64,000 nucleotides of DNA from Thalassobacillus cyri (GTDB lineage Bacteria > Bacillota > Bacilli > Bacillales > Halobacillaceae): NCBI RefSeq assembly GCF_900107755.1, contig NZ_FNQR01000020.1, positions 1 through 64,000 on the forward strand. Reading direction: 5' to 3'. Made by a program: the position numbers and the translations under genes. Numbering within the stretch: position 1 is the stretch's first letter; every line of letters begins with the position of its first letter. Below are positions 26,944 to 35,285 of this stretch, one piece after another. Below the pieces are notes generated by a model that was not told where the DNA came from, did no database searches, and saw only the letters and a program-made list of their open reading frames with translations.

Positions 26944-27344
26944 ATAGATTAAATGTGTTAGAAGCGGGGGAATCACTGGAGAACGTCACACTATCCCCGG
27001 TTTCGCGGATGGACCTGATCAAATATGCAGGAGCATCAGGTGATTACAATCCGATCCACACGATTGATGAAGAAGCCGAAAGAGCCGGACTCCCTGGGAT
27101 TATCGCACATGGCATGTGGACGATGGGCAATCTCGCTAAATTGTTCACTCCTTATTATGAAGAAGGATTTATCCAGGATTATAAAATAAGATTCCAAGGT
27201 ATGGTCCGACTCGATGATGTCATCACCTTACAGGCGACCTTAGCTGATAAAACAGATCAGCACTTGCATTTCGATGTTGCTGCCGCTAATCAAGAGGGCA
27301 AGCATGTTATCAAAGGAACAGTGGTTTTTAGTCAGTATGAATAA
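26940..27344 (+). CDS. MaoC-like enoyl-CoA hydratase, catalytic subunit, 134 aa
   Basis: Hot-dog R-specific hydratase with the catalytic Asp/His motif ASGDYNPIHTIDEEA (about 31-45) and PGIIAHGMWTMGN. Coupled to the preceding subunit by a 4-base overlap. Hydrates enoyl-CoA to (R)-3-hydroxyacyl-CoA, suited to the SDR upstream. Confidence 0.9.
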   Translation: MNRLNVLEAGESLENVTLSPVSRMDLIKYAGASGDYNPIHTIDEEAERAGLPGIIAHGMWTMGNLAKLFTPYYEEGFIQDYKIRFQGMVRLDDVITLQATLADKTDQHLHFDVAAANQEGKHVIKGTVVFSQYE

Positions 27345-27356
27345 AGGAGATGGCTT

Positions 27357-28562
27357 ATGAACTTTGAATATACGGAAAAAGTTCAGGAGTTGCAGCATAG
27401 ATTGGAAGCTTTCATGGAGGAATATATTTATCCGAATGAATCCATGTATGAGGAGCAGTTGAATAAGGAAGATCGGTTTTCAACTGTCCCGCCTATCATG
27501 GAAGAGTTGAAGCAGAAAGCAAAGGAAAAAGGGTTATGGAATTTGTTTTTGCCTGAGAGCGAGTATGGTGCGGGATTGACAAACATGGAGTATGCGCCGT
27601 TATGTGAAATTATGGGGCGGTCCCATATAGCACCAGAAATTTTCAATTGTGCAGCTCCTGATACGGGGAACATGGAGGTATTGGAGCGTTATGGGACAGA
27701 TGAACAAAAAGAAAAATGGCTGAAACCGTTATTAGATGGAGAAATCCGCTCCTGTTTTTCTATGACAGAGCCGGATGTAGCTTCTTCTGATGCTACTAAC
27801 ATCAGGACCAGTATTGTAAGGGATGGCGATGAGTATGTCATCAATGGAACGAAATGGTGGTCTTCAGGTGCGGGAGATCCACGCTGTAAAATAGCAATCG
27901 TGATGGGGAAGAACGATCCGGAAGCACCTAAACACGAACAGCAGTCGATGATCCTTGTTCCTCTAGACACTCCTGGGGTGCATATCAAGCGGGTACTGCC
28001 TGTCTATGGTTATGACCATGCGCCGCACGGTCATGCAGAAATAGAATACGATAATGTCCGTGTCCCTGCATCGAACCTAATCTGGGGAGAAGGAAAAGGG
28101 TTTGCGATTGCACAAGGCAGGCTGGGGCCAGGAAGAATCCACCATTGCATGCGGACGATCGGTGCAGCCGAAAGAGCGCTTGAGGATATGTGTACGCGTG
28201 TCAAAGAACGGGAGGCTTTCGGAAAGAGGCTTTCTGATCAAGGTGTTATCCAAGAGTGGATTGCCGATTCTCGAATAGAGATTGAGCAGGCTCGCCTATT
28301 AACATTGAAAGCTGCCTATATGATGGATACGGTAGGAAACAAAGAGGCCAAAGCTGAAATTGCGATGATTAAAGTAGTAGCACCTAATATGGCACTGAAA
28401 GTTATTGACCGGGCAGTACAGGCATTTGGAGCAGCCGGTGTCAGTGATGATTACTCTCTAGCCGCGAAGTGGGCAAATATACGGACGCTGCGCCTGGCTG
28501 ATGGACCTGATGAAGTCCACCGGAGAGCCATTGCCAAATATGAATTAAGAAAAAATCACTGA
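27357..28562 (+). CDS. ACAD10/11-type acyl-CoA dehydrogenase, 401 aa
   Basis: Distinct from the other ACADs and strongly like the dehydrogenase domain of human ACAD11: [70 protein letters not shown] and [11 protein letters not shown]. The base position holds Asp382, as in that family. In animals this domain is fused to an APH-fold kinase and handles 4-hydroxyacyl-CoA after phosphorylation; the matching kinase here is at 31720. Ribosome site AAAGGAG. Confidence 0.92.
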   Translation: MNFEYTEKVQELQHRLEAFMEEYIYPNESMYEEQLNKEDRFSTVPPIMEELKQKAKEKGLWNLFLPESEYGAGLTNMEYAPLCEIMGRSHIAPEIFNCAAPDTGNMEVLERYGTDEQKEKWLKPLLDGEIRSCFSMTEPDVASSDATNIRTSIVRDGDEYVINGTKWWSSGAGDPRCKIAIVMGKNDPEAPKHEQQSMILVPLDTPGVHIKRVLPVYGYDHAPHGHAEIEYDNVRVPASNLIWGEGKGFAIAQGRLGPGRIHHCMRTIGAAERALEDMCTRVKEREAFGKRLSDQGVIQEWIADSRIEIEQARLLTLKAAYMMDTVGNKEAKAEIAMIKVVAPNMALKVIDRAVQAFGAAGVSDDYSLAAKWANIRTLRLADGPDEVHRRAIAKYELRKNH

Positions 28563-28579
28563 ATCTGGGAGGGACATCC

Positions 28580-29353
28580 ATGCATGTCAAAGAGCTGTTT
28601 GATTTAACAGGAAAGACCGCCATCGTAACTGGCGGCGGCAGAGGATTAGGGAAACAGATTGCGGAAGGGTTTGCAGAGTCTGGAGCAAATGTAGTCGTTT
28701 GCTCAAGAAAAGTAGAAGCCTGTGAAGAAGTAAGTGAAAGCTTGAAAAAGATGGGTGTTGAGTCTTTTGCTTTGAAATGTGATATTACCAATCCGGACGA
28801 CATTCAAAACGTAGTCGAGCAGACCATGGAGCGGTTCGGGACAATAGACATTCTGGTAAATAACAGTGGCGCGACTTGGGGAGCTCCAGTCGAAGAGATG
28901 CCGCTTGAAGCATGGCAGAAAGTAATTAATGTCAATGTCACCGGAACGTTTATGATGTCACAGGCCGTAGGTAAAGTGATGCTGGAACAAACAACAGGGA
29001 AAATCATTAATATCGCTTCTGTTGCGGGGCTGAAAGGGTCAGACCCGAAATATATGGATACAATCGGCTATAATTCCAGCAAAGGGGCTGTGATTACGTT
29101 CACGAAAGATCTTGCTGTCAAATGGGGACCGAAAGGTATTCATGTCAATGCCATCGCTCCTGGATTTTTCCCGACGAAAATGTCCAAAGTCCTGATTGAA
29201 CAAGGAGAAGATGCTTTCCTTAATGGAACGCCGTTAAGAAAGTTTGGTACGGAAGATGATCTGAAAGGAGCGGCAGTATTCCTGGCATCTGCTGCATCAA
29301 ACTATGTAACAGGAGAAACGTTAGTTGTAGATGGTGGATCTCATGCTATGTGA
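28580..29353 (+). CDS. SDR family oxidoreductase, 257 aa
   Basis: Short-chain dehydrogenase with TGGGRGLG (about 17-24), NNSGATWG, INIASVAG and catalytic YNSSK (about 160-164), ending GETLVVDGG. Ribosome site GGGAGGG. Directly follows the ACAD11-like gene by 17 bases and overlaps the thiolase leader, so it likely oxidises the hydroxyacyl-CoA between those two enzymes. Confidence 0.92.
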   Translation: MHVKELFDLTGKTAIVTGGGRGLGKQIAEGFAESGANVVVCSRKVEACEEVSESLKKMGVESFALKCDITNPDDIQNVVEQTMERFGTIDILVNNSGATWGAPVEEMPLEAWQKVINVNVTGTFMMSQAVGKVMLEQTTGKIINIASVAGLKGSDPKYMDTIGYNSSKGAVITFTKDLAVKWGPKGIHVNAIAPGFFPTKMSKVLIEQGEDAFLNGTPLRKFGTEDDLKGAAVFLASAASNYVTGETLVVDGGSHAM

Positions 29354-29367
29354 AGGGAGTGAAGGTG

Positions 29368-30540
29368 ATGGCGAATAGAGAAGCTGTTATCGTTTCAGCT
29401 GTCCGAACAGCGATCGGGCGGCAAGGAGGAACGTTAGCTACGGTTCCAGCTCATGTGTTAGGAGCGGAGGTCATCAAATCAGCTGTTCAGCGTGCCGGTG
29501 TCCAGCCCGAACAGATTGAGGATGTTATTTTTGGCAACGTATTAAGTGGAGGAGGAAATATTGCCAGGTTAACAGCACTCGAAACAGGTTTATCTATCAG
29601 CCTGCCAGGATTGACAGTAGATCGCCAATGCGGCTCAGGATTAAACGCGGTGAATCTGGCAGCACAAGCAATTCGAGCCGGGGATGGAGATGTTTATATC
29701 GCTGGTGGGACTGAAAGTATGAGTCGTGCTCCTTATCTGATGGATCGCCCGGAAAGGCCTTATAGTCCGGTTCCTCCTAAATTCAGGAAATCTCAGTTAT
29801 CCCCAAAAGAAATAGGAGATCCTCCGATGGGGATCACTGCTGAAAACCTCGCGGAAAAATATGAAATCAGCCGGGAGGAACAGGATGAGTTCGCCTTAAG
29901 CAGTCAACGCAAGATGGCGAGAGCAATGGAAGAGGGAAGGTTTGATGAGCAAATAGTTCCTTTCGAAGTTCCGGTACGGAAAAAGGATTCGATAGATTTT
30001 AAGATTGATGAACATCCCCGTCCGCAAACCACAATCGATGCGCTCTCGAAGTTACGCCCGGCTTTCCTTGAAAATGGGACCGTAACAGCCGGGAATAGTT
30101 CAGGTTTGAATGATGCGGCTTCAGCTCTTGTCGTAATGTCTGGCGAAAAAGCGGACGAACTTGATGTGAATCCTCTGGCAGTAGTGCGTGCCCAATCCGT
30201 AGCAGGCGTTGATCCAAATATCATGGGAATCGGCCCGGTGCCTGCAACGAAAAAGGTATTACAAAAAGCTGGACTTAATCTTAAAGATATGGACGTCATT
30301 GAAATCAATGAAGCTTTTGCCGCACAGGTCCTTGCTTGTAACCGAGAACTGGAGATGGACTTGGAAAAAGTAAATGTAAATGGCGGGGCGATAGCTCATG
30401 GGCATCCGCTTGGAGCGACTGGAGCGATATTGACTACAAAAGCTATATATGAGTTGCAGCGGTCAAATGGGAAATATGCACTCATTACGGCCTGCATAGG
30501 CGGGGGACAGGGTATAGCAACAATCCTCGAGCGCGTATGA
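29368..30540 (+). CDS. Thiolase (acetyl-CoA acetyltransferase), 390 aa
   Basis: Thiolase with nucleophile Cys88 in [41 protein letters not shown] and ACIGGGQG. ATG at 29368 has GGGAG 8 bases before it. Closes the second operon. The AHGHPLG segment (His in place of Leu) is common in acetoacetyl-CoA thiolases. Confidence 0.94.
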   Translation: MANREAVIVSAVRTAIGRQGGTLATVPAHVLGAEVIKSAVQRAGVQPEQIEDVIFGNVLSGGGNIARLTALETGLSISLPGLTVDRQCGSGLNAVNLAAQAIRAGDGDVYIAGGTESMSRAPYLMDRPERPYSPVPPKFRKSQLSPKEIGDPPMGITAENLAEKYEISREEQDEFALSSQRKMARAMEEGRFDEQIVPFEVPVRKKDSIDFKIDEHPRPQTTIDALSKLRPAFLENGTVTAGNSSGLNDAASALVVMSGEKADELDVNPLAVVRAQSVAGVDPNIMGIGPVPATKKVLQKAGLNLKDMDVIEINEAFAAQVLACNRELEMDLEKVNVNGGAIAHGHPLGATGAILTTKAIYELQRSNGKYALITACIGGGQGIATILERV

Positions 30541-30584
30541 CAACTGGCTGTTTTCAATAAGGGAAAGCTTCGAGAAAGGTTAGG

Positions 30585-30607
30585 TATGATATAATTTTCC
30601 TATCATA
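30585..30607 (+). promoter_or_regulatory. Inverted repeat before the TetR gene
   Basis: Perfect 7-base arms TATGATA / TATCATA around a 9-base spacer, 22 bases upstream of the tetR ATG. A possible autoregulatory or promoter element; its sequence differs from the palindromes at 23316 and 31237. Confidence 0.45.
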
Positions 30608-30629
30608 TCTAAGCGAGAGGAAATGGAAT

Positions 30630-31199
30630 ATGAAACAAAAAATTATTGATTACAGCATCCAATTATTTGATGAAAAAGGGTTCACCGAAACATCTGTCCA
30701 GGATATCGTCGAGGGACTCAACGTTACGAAGGGTACTTTCTATTATTACTATAAAAGTAAGCAGGAATTATTAAGAGATATTCATCTTTATTACATTGAA
30801 TATTTAGTGAAGCAGCAAGAGGAAATCATCAATGATGCTGACAAAGACAGCAGAACGAAAATCAGAGAGATTATTTATATGATTATCCAAAGTATTCAGG
30901 AACGAAGAAGAAGTGCCAGAATCTTTTTCCGCGAGATGCGCAATCTACAGCAGGAATACCTGGCGCAGAACATGCAACAAAGGGATCTTTTTCGTGAAAA
31001 TGTCCAAAAAGTCATCGAAGAAGGAATCCGTGAAGGCGACTTCGAAGAAAATTTGAATGCAGACATGATAACTCGTGGTATTCTTGGAATCACGAACTGG
31101 AGTTATTACTGGTTCAATCCTGAAGGAGACGTCTCTGTCGATGAACTTACAGACATGTATACCAATATGATTTTCAATGGAATCAATAAAAAAGAGTAA
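30630..31199 (+). CDS. TetR family transcriptional regulator, 189 aa
   Basis: N-terminal helix-turn-helix KGFTETSVQDIVEGLNVTKGTFYYYYKSKQELL (the core is residues about 19-45), then an all-helical ligand domain. Similar in length to KstR2/FadR-like repressors that release DNA when bound to acyl-CoA. It stands between the second and third operons, each of which begins with a near-identical palindrome, so it is the best candidate to repress both until substrate CoA esters appear. Confidence 0.92.
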   Translation: MKQKIIDYSIQLFDEKGFTETSVQDIVEGLNVTKGTFYYYYKSKQELLRDIHLYYIEYLVKQQEEIINDADKDSRTKIREIIYMIIQSIQERRRSARIFFREMRNLQQEYLAQNMQQRDLFRENVQKVIEEGIREGDFEENLNADMITRGILGITNWSYYWFNPEGDVSVDELTDMYTNMIFNGINKKE

Positions 31200-31236
31200 C
31201 GGATAGCAAGGGGCATGCCCTTCTATGACACTCACA

Positions 31237-31252
31237 TACTGACTAGTTGGTA
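31237..31252 (+). promoter_or_regulatory. Candidate TetR operator before the third operon
   Basis: TACTGACTAGTTGGTA matches the palindrome at 23316 at 14 of 16 positions. It lies 35 bases before the thioesterase start and just after tetR. Confidence 0.6.
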
Positions 31253-31286
31253 GATAGATTGTTATCCAGGTGCAGGAGGTCTAATA

Positions 31287-31691
31287 ATGAGCCATGAAAC
31301 AGAGGTGTGGGTAAGGTTTTGTGAGACAGATGCAGCAGGGCACGTCAACAACACCAGTTACTTTATTTATCTGGAGGAAGCGCGTGGGAAATTTTTTGAA
31401 GCGATTCAGCCAAATCGATCAGAAGTTTTTGAGGGGTTTATCATCGCTTCCACGAAATGTGATTTTGTGAGCCAAGCTTATTTCAAACAACGGTTGATTA
31501 TTTCAACATCCATCTCAAGAATCGGATCGAAGAGTTTCAGCTTCCATCATGCGATCAAGGCAGCTGAAACTAGTGAATTGGTCGCTACTGCGGAAGCCAC
31601 TATCGTTTGTTTCAATTATGAGAAACAAAAAACGGAAGAAATTCCATCTACACTGAGAGAAGTGCTTGAAGGATATCTTGTCATGAATTAG
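31287..31691 (+). CDS. YbgC/4HBT-type acyl-CoA thioesterase, 134 aa
   Basis: Hot-dog thioesterase with the 4-hydroxybenzoyl-CoA thioesterase signature CETDAAGHVNNTSYFIYLEEAR (Asp near 13, HVNN). Ribosome site AGGAGGT. First gene after the operator at 31237. Differs from the PaaI-type enzyme at 18636, so the island has two unrelated CoA-release enzymes. Confidence 0.9.
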   Translation: MSHETEVWVRFCETDAAGHVNNTSYFIYLEEARGKFFEAIQPNRSEVFEGFIIASTKCDFVSQAYFKQRLIISTSISRIGSKSFSFHHAIKAAETSELVATAEATIVCFNYEKQKTEEIPSTLREVLEGYLVMN

Positions 31692-31719
31692 CAACTATCT
31701 TAAGTAAGGAGTGAATCCA

Positions 31720-32775
31720 ATGAGTTCACAGACGATACCAGTTCGGAAAGGGGAAGAGTTGGACCTTCCTGCCATTGAAGCCTACTTAAGAAGCCAATTC
31801 AAGAATTTGCCGGATCAAGCGTTGACCATCAAACAATTCAGTGCCGGACGATCCAACCTGACCTATCAATTGAATATGGGTGACGGATGGGAAGCAGTAT
31901 TAAGACGGCCGCCGTTAGGGCCTGTCGCTCCCAAGGCTCATGATATGGAAAGGGAGTTTAAAATCCTGCAGGAAATTCACCCTTATTTTCCACAGGCACC
32001 TGAGCCTTATTTATTTGCTGATGAAAGAGTGATTGGCAGTCCGTTCATTATCATGGAAAGAAAGCACGGAGTCGTATTAGATACAAAGTTTCCGGAAGGT
32101 GTAGAGGTGACCGATCAGTTATGTAAGGACATCTCAGAAATCATGGTTGATTCACTCGTTTCTCTACATAGCATTGATTTTACTAAGACCAAGTTGAAAG
32201 AAATGACAAAGCCTGACGGGTTTATGGAAAGACAGGTCCATGGTTGGATCAAACGCTATGAGCGGTCACAGACTGATGATATTTCAGGCATTTCTTCCCT
32301 GAAAAACTGGCTGGTCAATCATCTTCCAAAATCTCAGAAACCGACAATCATCCATTATGATTACAAATTGAACAATGCCATGTTCCATGATGATTTAAGT
32401 GGGATGAATGGGTTGTTCGACTGGGAAATGACAACAGTTGGCGACCCGTTAGCAGACTTGGGAGTAGCAATGAGCTATTGGATCGAAGCTGACGATTCCG
32501 ACTTGTTAAAACGAGGGTTAGGGGAAGAGCCGATCACCACATTACCCGGTTTTATGACAAGGGATGAATTCCTGGAAGCCTATGCCAGAAAAAGTGGCAG
32601 AGATCTTTCGGAAATAAACTTCTATATGACATTCGCTTATTTTAAATTAGCTGTCATTTGCCAACAAATCTACTACCGCTGGAAAAAAGGACAAACACAG
32701 GATGACCGGTTCGCTGAACTGAATCATTTTGTTGACAACCTGATTCAATACGCAGTTTATAATGCGGAAAAATAA
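31720..32775 (+). CDS. APH-fold kinase, homolog of the ACAD10/11 kinase domain, 351 aa
   Basis: Small-molecule kinase fold (Pfam APH). It tracks the N-terminal kinase domain of ACAD10/11: FSAGRSNLTYQL (about 43-54), PKAHDMEREFKIL, Brenner motif IIHYDYKLNN (HxDxxxxN, with Tyr where most have Gly) and metal motif FDWEMTTVGDPLADLG. In Pseudomonas, LvaA of this family phosphorylates 4-hydroxyacyl-CoA. Together with the ACAD at 27357 it forms the two halves of an ACAD11-like system. ATG at 31720 has AAGGAG 7 bases away. Confidence 0.9.
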   Translation: MSSQTIPVRKGEELDLPAIEAYLRSQFKNLPDQALTIKQFSAGRSNLTYQLNMGDGWEAVLRRPPLGPVAPKAHDMEREFKILQEIHPYFPQAPEPYLFADERVIGSPFIIMERKHGVVLDTKFPEGVEVTDQLCKDISEIMVDSLVSLHSIDFTKTKLKEMTKPDGFMERQVHGWIKRYERSQTDDISGISSLKNWLVNHLPKSQKPTIIHYDYKLNNAMFHDDLSGMNGLFDWEMTTVGDPLADLGVAMSYWIEADDSDLLKRGLGEEPITTLPGFMTRDEFLEAYARKSGRDLSEINFYMTFAYFKLAVICQQIYYRWKKGQTQDDRFAELNHFVDNLIQYAVYNAEK

Positions 32776-32804
32776 ATCTGATTCCTGACTTGAGGTGTAA
32801 AACA

Positions 32805-33551
32805 ATGAAAATTCACCTTCTGTTAAAGAAGGAAGAAATCGATCCAGAGAAGATGCAGGAAAAGGTTACAGTGGTATTTGATATACTGCTTGCTACATCT
32901 ACCATAACTGCAGCGTTAGCGTTTGGAGCTAAAGAAGTCGTTCCGGTACTGAATGGTCCTGATGCTCAAAAGGAAGCAAGCGGGAGAGCTGACGGGAGTT
33001 ATGTCCTTGTTGGTGAATATGAAGGGGCAACAATTGAAGGTTTTTTAGCTCCTAACCCTTTGGACTTGAAAGAAAAAGTTCAGGGGAAGAGCGTTATTTT
33101 GTCAACCACTAATGGAACTGTCGCACTGAAAAATTCTTTCCCGGCAAAAATAATCTATGCTGCGTCATTATTGAACAGCAAGACAGTCGCAGAAGATATA
33201 AGGAAACGATTTTCAAATGAAACGATTGTGCTCGTTTGTGCAGGGTCGTCTGGAGAGTTCAATATAGAAGACTTTTATGGTGCAGGTTATTTTATTGACT
33301 GTTTAATGGCAAATGTGAAAGAAGAAATCGATTTAACGGATGCGGCAAATGCGGCTTTCCATTTTTACAAAGGCAACATGCAAAAAGGACCTGAACTCCT
33401 TAAGGACTCTCGTATTGGCCAGATGCTGATCACCCACGGATTTGAAAGAGAAGTAGATTTCGTTGCGAGTAGCAACTTGTTTCAAGTGATACCCAAGTTG
33501 GCCGATAACGGGAGAATCATTAATCACCAGCATGTAGAAATAAAAAAATAA
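32805..33551 (+). CDS. ComB-like 2-phosphosulfolactate phosphatase family protein, 248 aa
   Basis: Belongs to the ComB family: DILLATSTITAALAFGA (about 25-41), TVALSTTNGT-like ILSTTNGT, VCAGSSGEFNIEDFYGAG and the C-terminal pattern. Usual members dephosphorylate 2-phosphosulfolactate and have DVLRAT; here the Arg is Leu, so the substrate may differ. It follows the kinase by 29 bases. No sulfolactate synthase genes are visible, so a phosphorylated intermediate of the kinase route is an alternative. ATG preferred over TTG at 32790 since GAGGTG lies between them. Confidence 0.85.
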   Translation: MKIHLLLKKEEIDPEKMQEKVTVVFDILLATSTITAALAFGAKEVVPVLNGPDAQKEASGRADGSYVLVGEYEGATIEGFLAPNPLDLKEKVQGKSVILSTTNGTVALKNSFPAKIIYAASLLNSKTVAEDIRKRFSNETIVLVCAGSSGEFNIEDFYGAGYFIDCLMANVKEEIDLTDAANAAFHFYKGNMQKGPELLKDSRIGQMLITHGFEREVDFVASSNLFQVIPKLADNGRIINHQHVEIKK

Positions 33552-33579
33552 CAGTGATGACAAAGGATGTGTTGGCTAC

Positions 33580-34365
33580 ATGAGTAGATTCAAGGGGAAA
33601 GTAGCGGTAGTGACAGGAGCAGGCAGCGGCATTGGGGAAGAAACGGCTGCACGATTAGCTGGTGAAGGGGCCAAGGTGATTCTGGTTGGACGTACTTCCT
33701 CTAAGCTTGAAAATACTGCTGAAAGAATCAAGAGCTCTTTGAAAGGAGCAGATACAGCGGTATTTTCCGCCGATGTAACCAAGGAAGACGAAATGGAAGA
33801 ATTAAAGAAATTCATTCAGCAAAAATATGGAACCATTCATGTATTGGTAAATAATGCTGGAGTTTCTGGAAAATCTACTATTCTCAATTTAGAAGCTGAA
33901 GAATGGGACCGGATACAAGCCACGAATTTAAAGAGCGTTTTTCTCGTATCTAAAATACTTGGCAAACTGATGATAGACAGCAGCCAAGATGTGGACGAGG
34001 AAACATTCAGTGATCGTTCGATTGTCAATGTCGCTTCATTATCGGGCCATAAAGCAGGGGCTCAAATTCCTCATTACAGCTCTTCTAAAGCGGCAGTAAT
34101 CAATTTCACCAAGGCGCTGGCTGCGGAGTTTGCACCCTACGGGATCCGTGTCAATTCCGTATCACCTGGATTTACAGAAACCCCATTGACAGAAAGTGGT
34201 TTGCAAAATAAGCGATTTGAAGATGCGGTCAAGAGAAACACTGCCTTAGGCAGAGTGGGGAATCCCGATGAAATTGCTAATGTTATAGCTTTCGCAGCTT
34301 CTGAAGAGGCATCTTATATGACAGGTTCAGATTTATTGGTAGACGGCGGATGGCTGGTGAAGTAA
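33580..34365 (+). CDS. SDR family oxidoreductase, 261 aa
   Basis: Third short-chain dehydrogenase of the island: TGAGSGIG (about 12-19), NNAGVSG, VNVASLSG, YSSSK (about 167-171) and DLLVDGGW. Ribosome site AAAGGATG. Co-directional with kinase and crotonase genes with short gaps, so likely part of operon three. Confidence 0.91.
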   Translation: MSRFKGKVAVVTGAGSGIGEETAARLAGEGAKVILVGRTSSKLENTAERIKSSLKGADTAVFSADVTKEDEMEELKKFIQQKYGTIHVLVNNAGVSGKSTILNLEAEEWDRIQATNLKSVFLVSKILGKLMIDSSQDVDEETFSDRSIVNVASLSGHKAGAQIPHYSSSKAAVINFTKALAAEFAPYGIRVNSVSPGFTETPLTESGLQNKRFEDAVKRNTALGRVGNPDEIANVIAFAASEEASYMTGSDLLVDGGWLVK

Positions 34366-34392
34366 AAAAGAGTACCCAAAGGAGGAATCACT

Positions 34393-35181
34393 TTGCAAAA
34401 AGCAGATACGAAAGATTTGCTTGTCCAAGTAGAAGGGTCTGTCATGAACTTGACGTTGAATCGTCCGGAATCATTAAACTCATTCAGTCCAGCGATGATT
34501 GCTGATTTAAAGAAATCAATCAACCAGGCGAAACAGGATGAGAATATACGGGTAGTAATACTCACTGGTGCCGGACGCTCATTCAGTGCTGGGGGTGATG
34601 TCAAGACAATGGGAACGAGCGAACCGATTGACGCTTATGAACATATCGGCAAGCTCAACGAACTGATTTTAGCGATAAAGGATCTTGAAAAGCCGGTGAT
34701 TGCTGCGGTTCATGGTTTTGCAGCTGGGGCAGGTTTTAATTTGGCACTAGCCTGTGACATCATATTGGCGGCAGAAAATAGTGATTTTGTCTTAAGCTTT
34801 TCCAAAGTAGGCCTGATTTCAGATGGAGGCGGGTCATATTTCCTGCCTAGATTGATTGGAGTACATCGAGCGAAAGAGTTAATGTTCCATGCCTCTCCTA
34901 TCAATGCCACGGAAGCAAAATCCCTTGGTATCGTCAATCAGATTTATCCGACTGATACCTTTAAAATCGATGTCGAGCGCTATGCGGAAAAGCTGGCTTC
35001 CGGACCATCAAGAGCCTATGGGTTCATTAAAAAATTAACTGACCGTTCTCTTTCCTCCAGTTTAGACGAAATCCTCGAAGCAGAAAGAATTACACAGGCC
35101 ACAGTGATTACCACCGAAGATCATCGTGAAGGAGTAAAAGCTTTTAAAGAAAAGCGTCATCCTGACTTCCAAGGAAAATAA
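34393..35181 (+). CDS. Enoyl-CoA hydratase/isomerase (crotonase) family, 262 aa
   Basis: Crotonase fold with oxyanion segments GRSFSAGGDVKTMG (about 59-72) and VHGFAAGAGFNLALACDI (about 106-123), then GLISDGGGSYFLPRLIG. The Asp-Gly-Gly-Gly form and lack of the second hydratase Glu recall PaaG-like isomerases rather than plain hydratases. TTG start, GGAGG 7 bases before. Ends operon three before an 104-base gap. Confidence 0.9.
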   Translation: MQKADTKDLLVQVEGSVMNLTLNRPESLNSFSPAMIADLKKSINQAKQDENIRVVILTGAGRSFSAGGDVKTMGTSEPIDAYEHIGKLNELILAIKDLEKPVIAAVHGFAAGAGFNLALACDIILAAENSDFVLSFSKVGLISDGGGSYFLPRLIGVHRAKELMFHASPINATEAKSLGIVNQIYPTDTFKIDVERYAEKLASGPSRAYGFIKKLTDRSLSSSLDEILEAERITQATVITTEDHREGVKAFKEKRHPDFQGK

Positions 35182-35243
35182 GCATCTATCTGCCAGCGTA
35201 ATTAACTGAAAATTTATTATATTTAATAAACACTATCCACAAA

Positions 35244-35258
35244 ATGACAACGCTTACA
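35244..35258 (+). promoter_or_regulatory. Candidate CcpA (cre) site before the second CoA ligase
   Basis: ATGACAACGCTTACA matches the cre consensus at 14 of 15 positions, 28 bases before the ligase start codon, downstream of an AT-rich promoter-like region. Confidence 0.55.
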
Positions 35259-35285
35259 AAGGTGTTTTTGAAAGGAGAGAATAAT

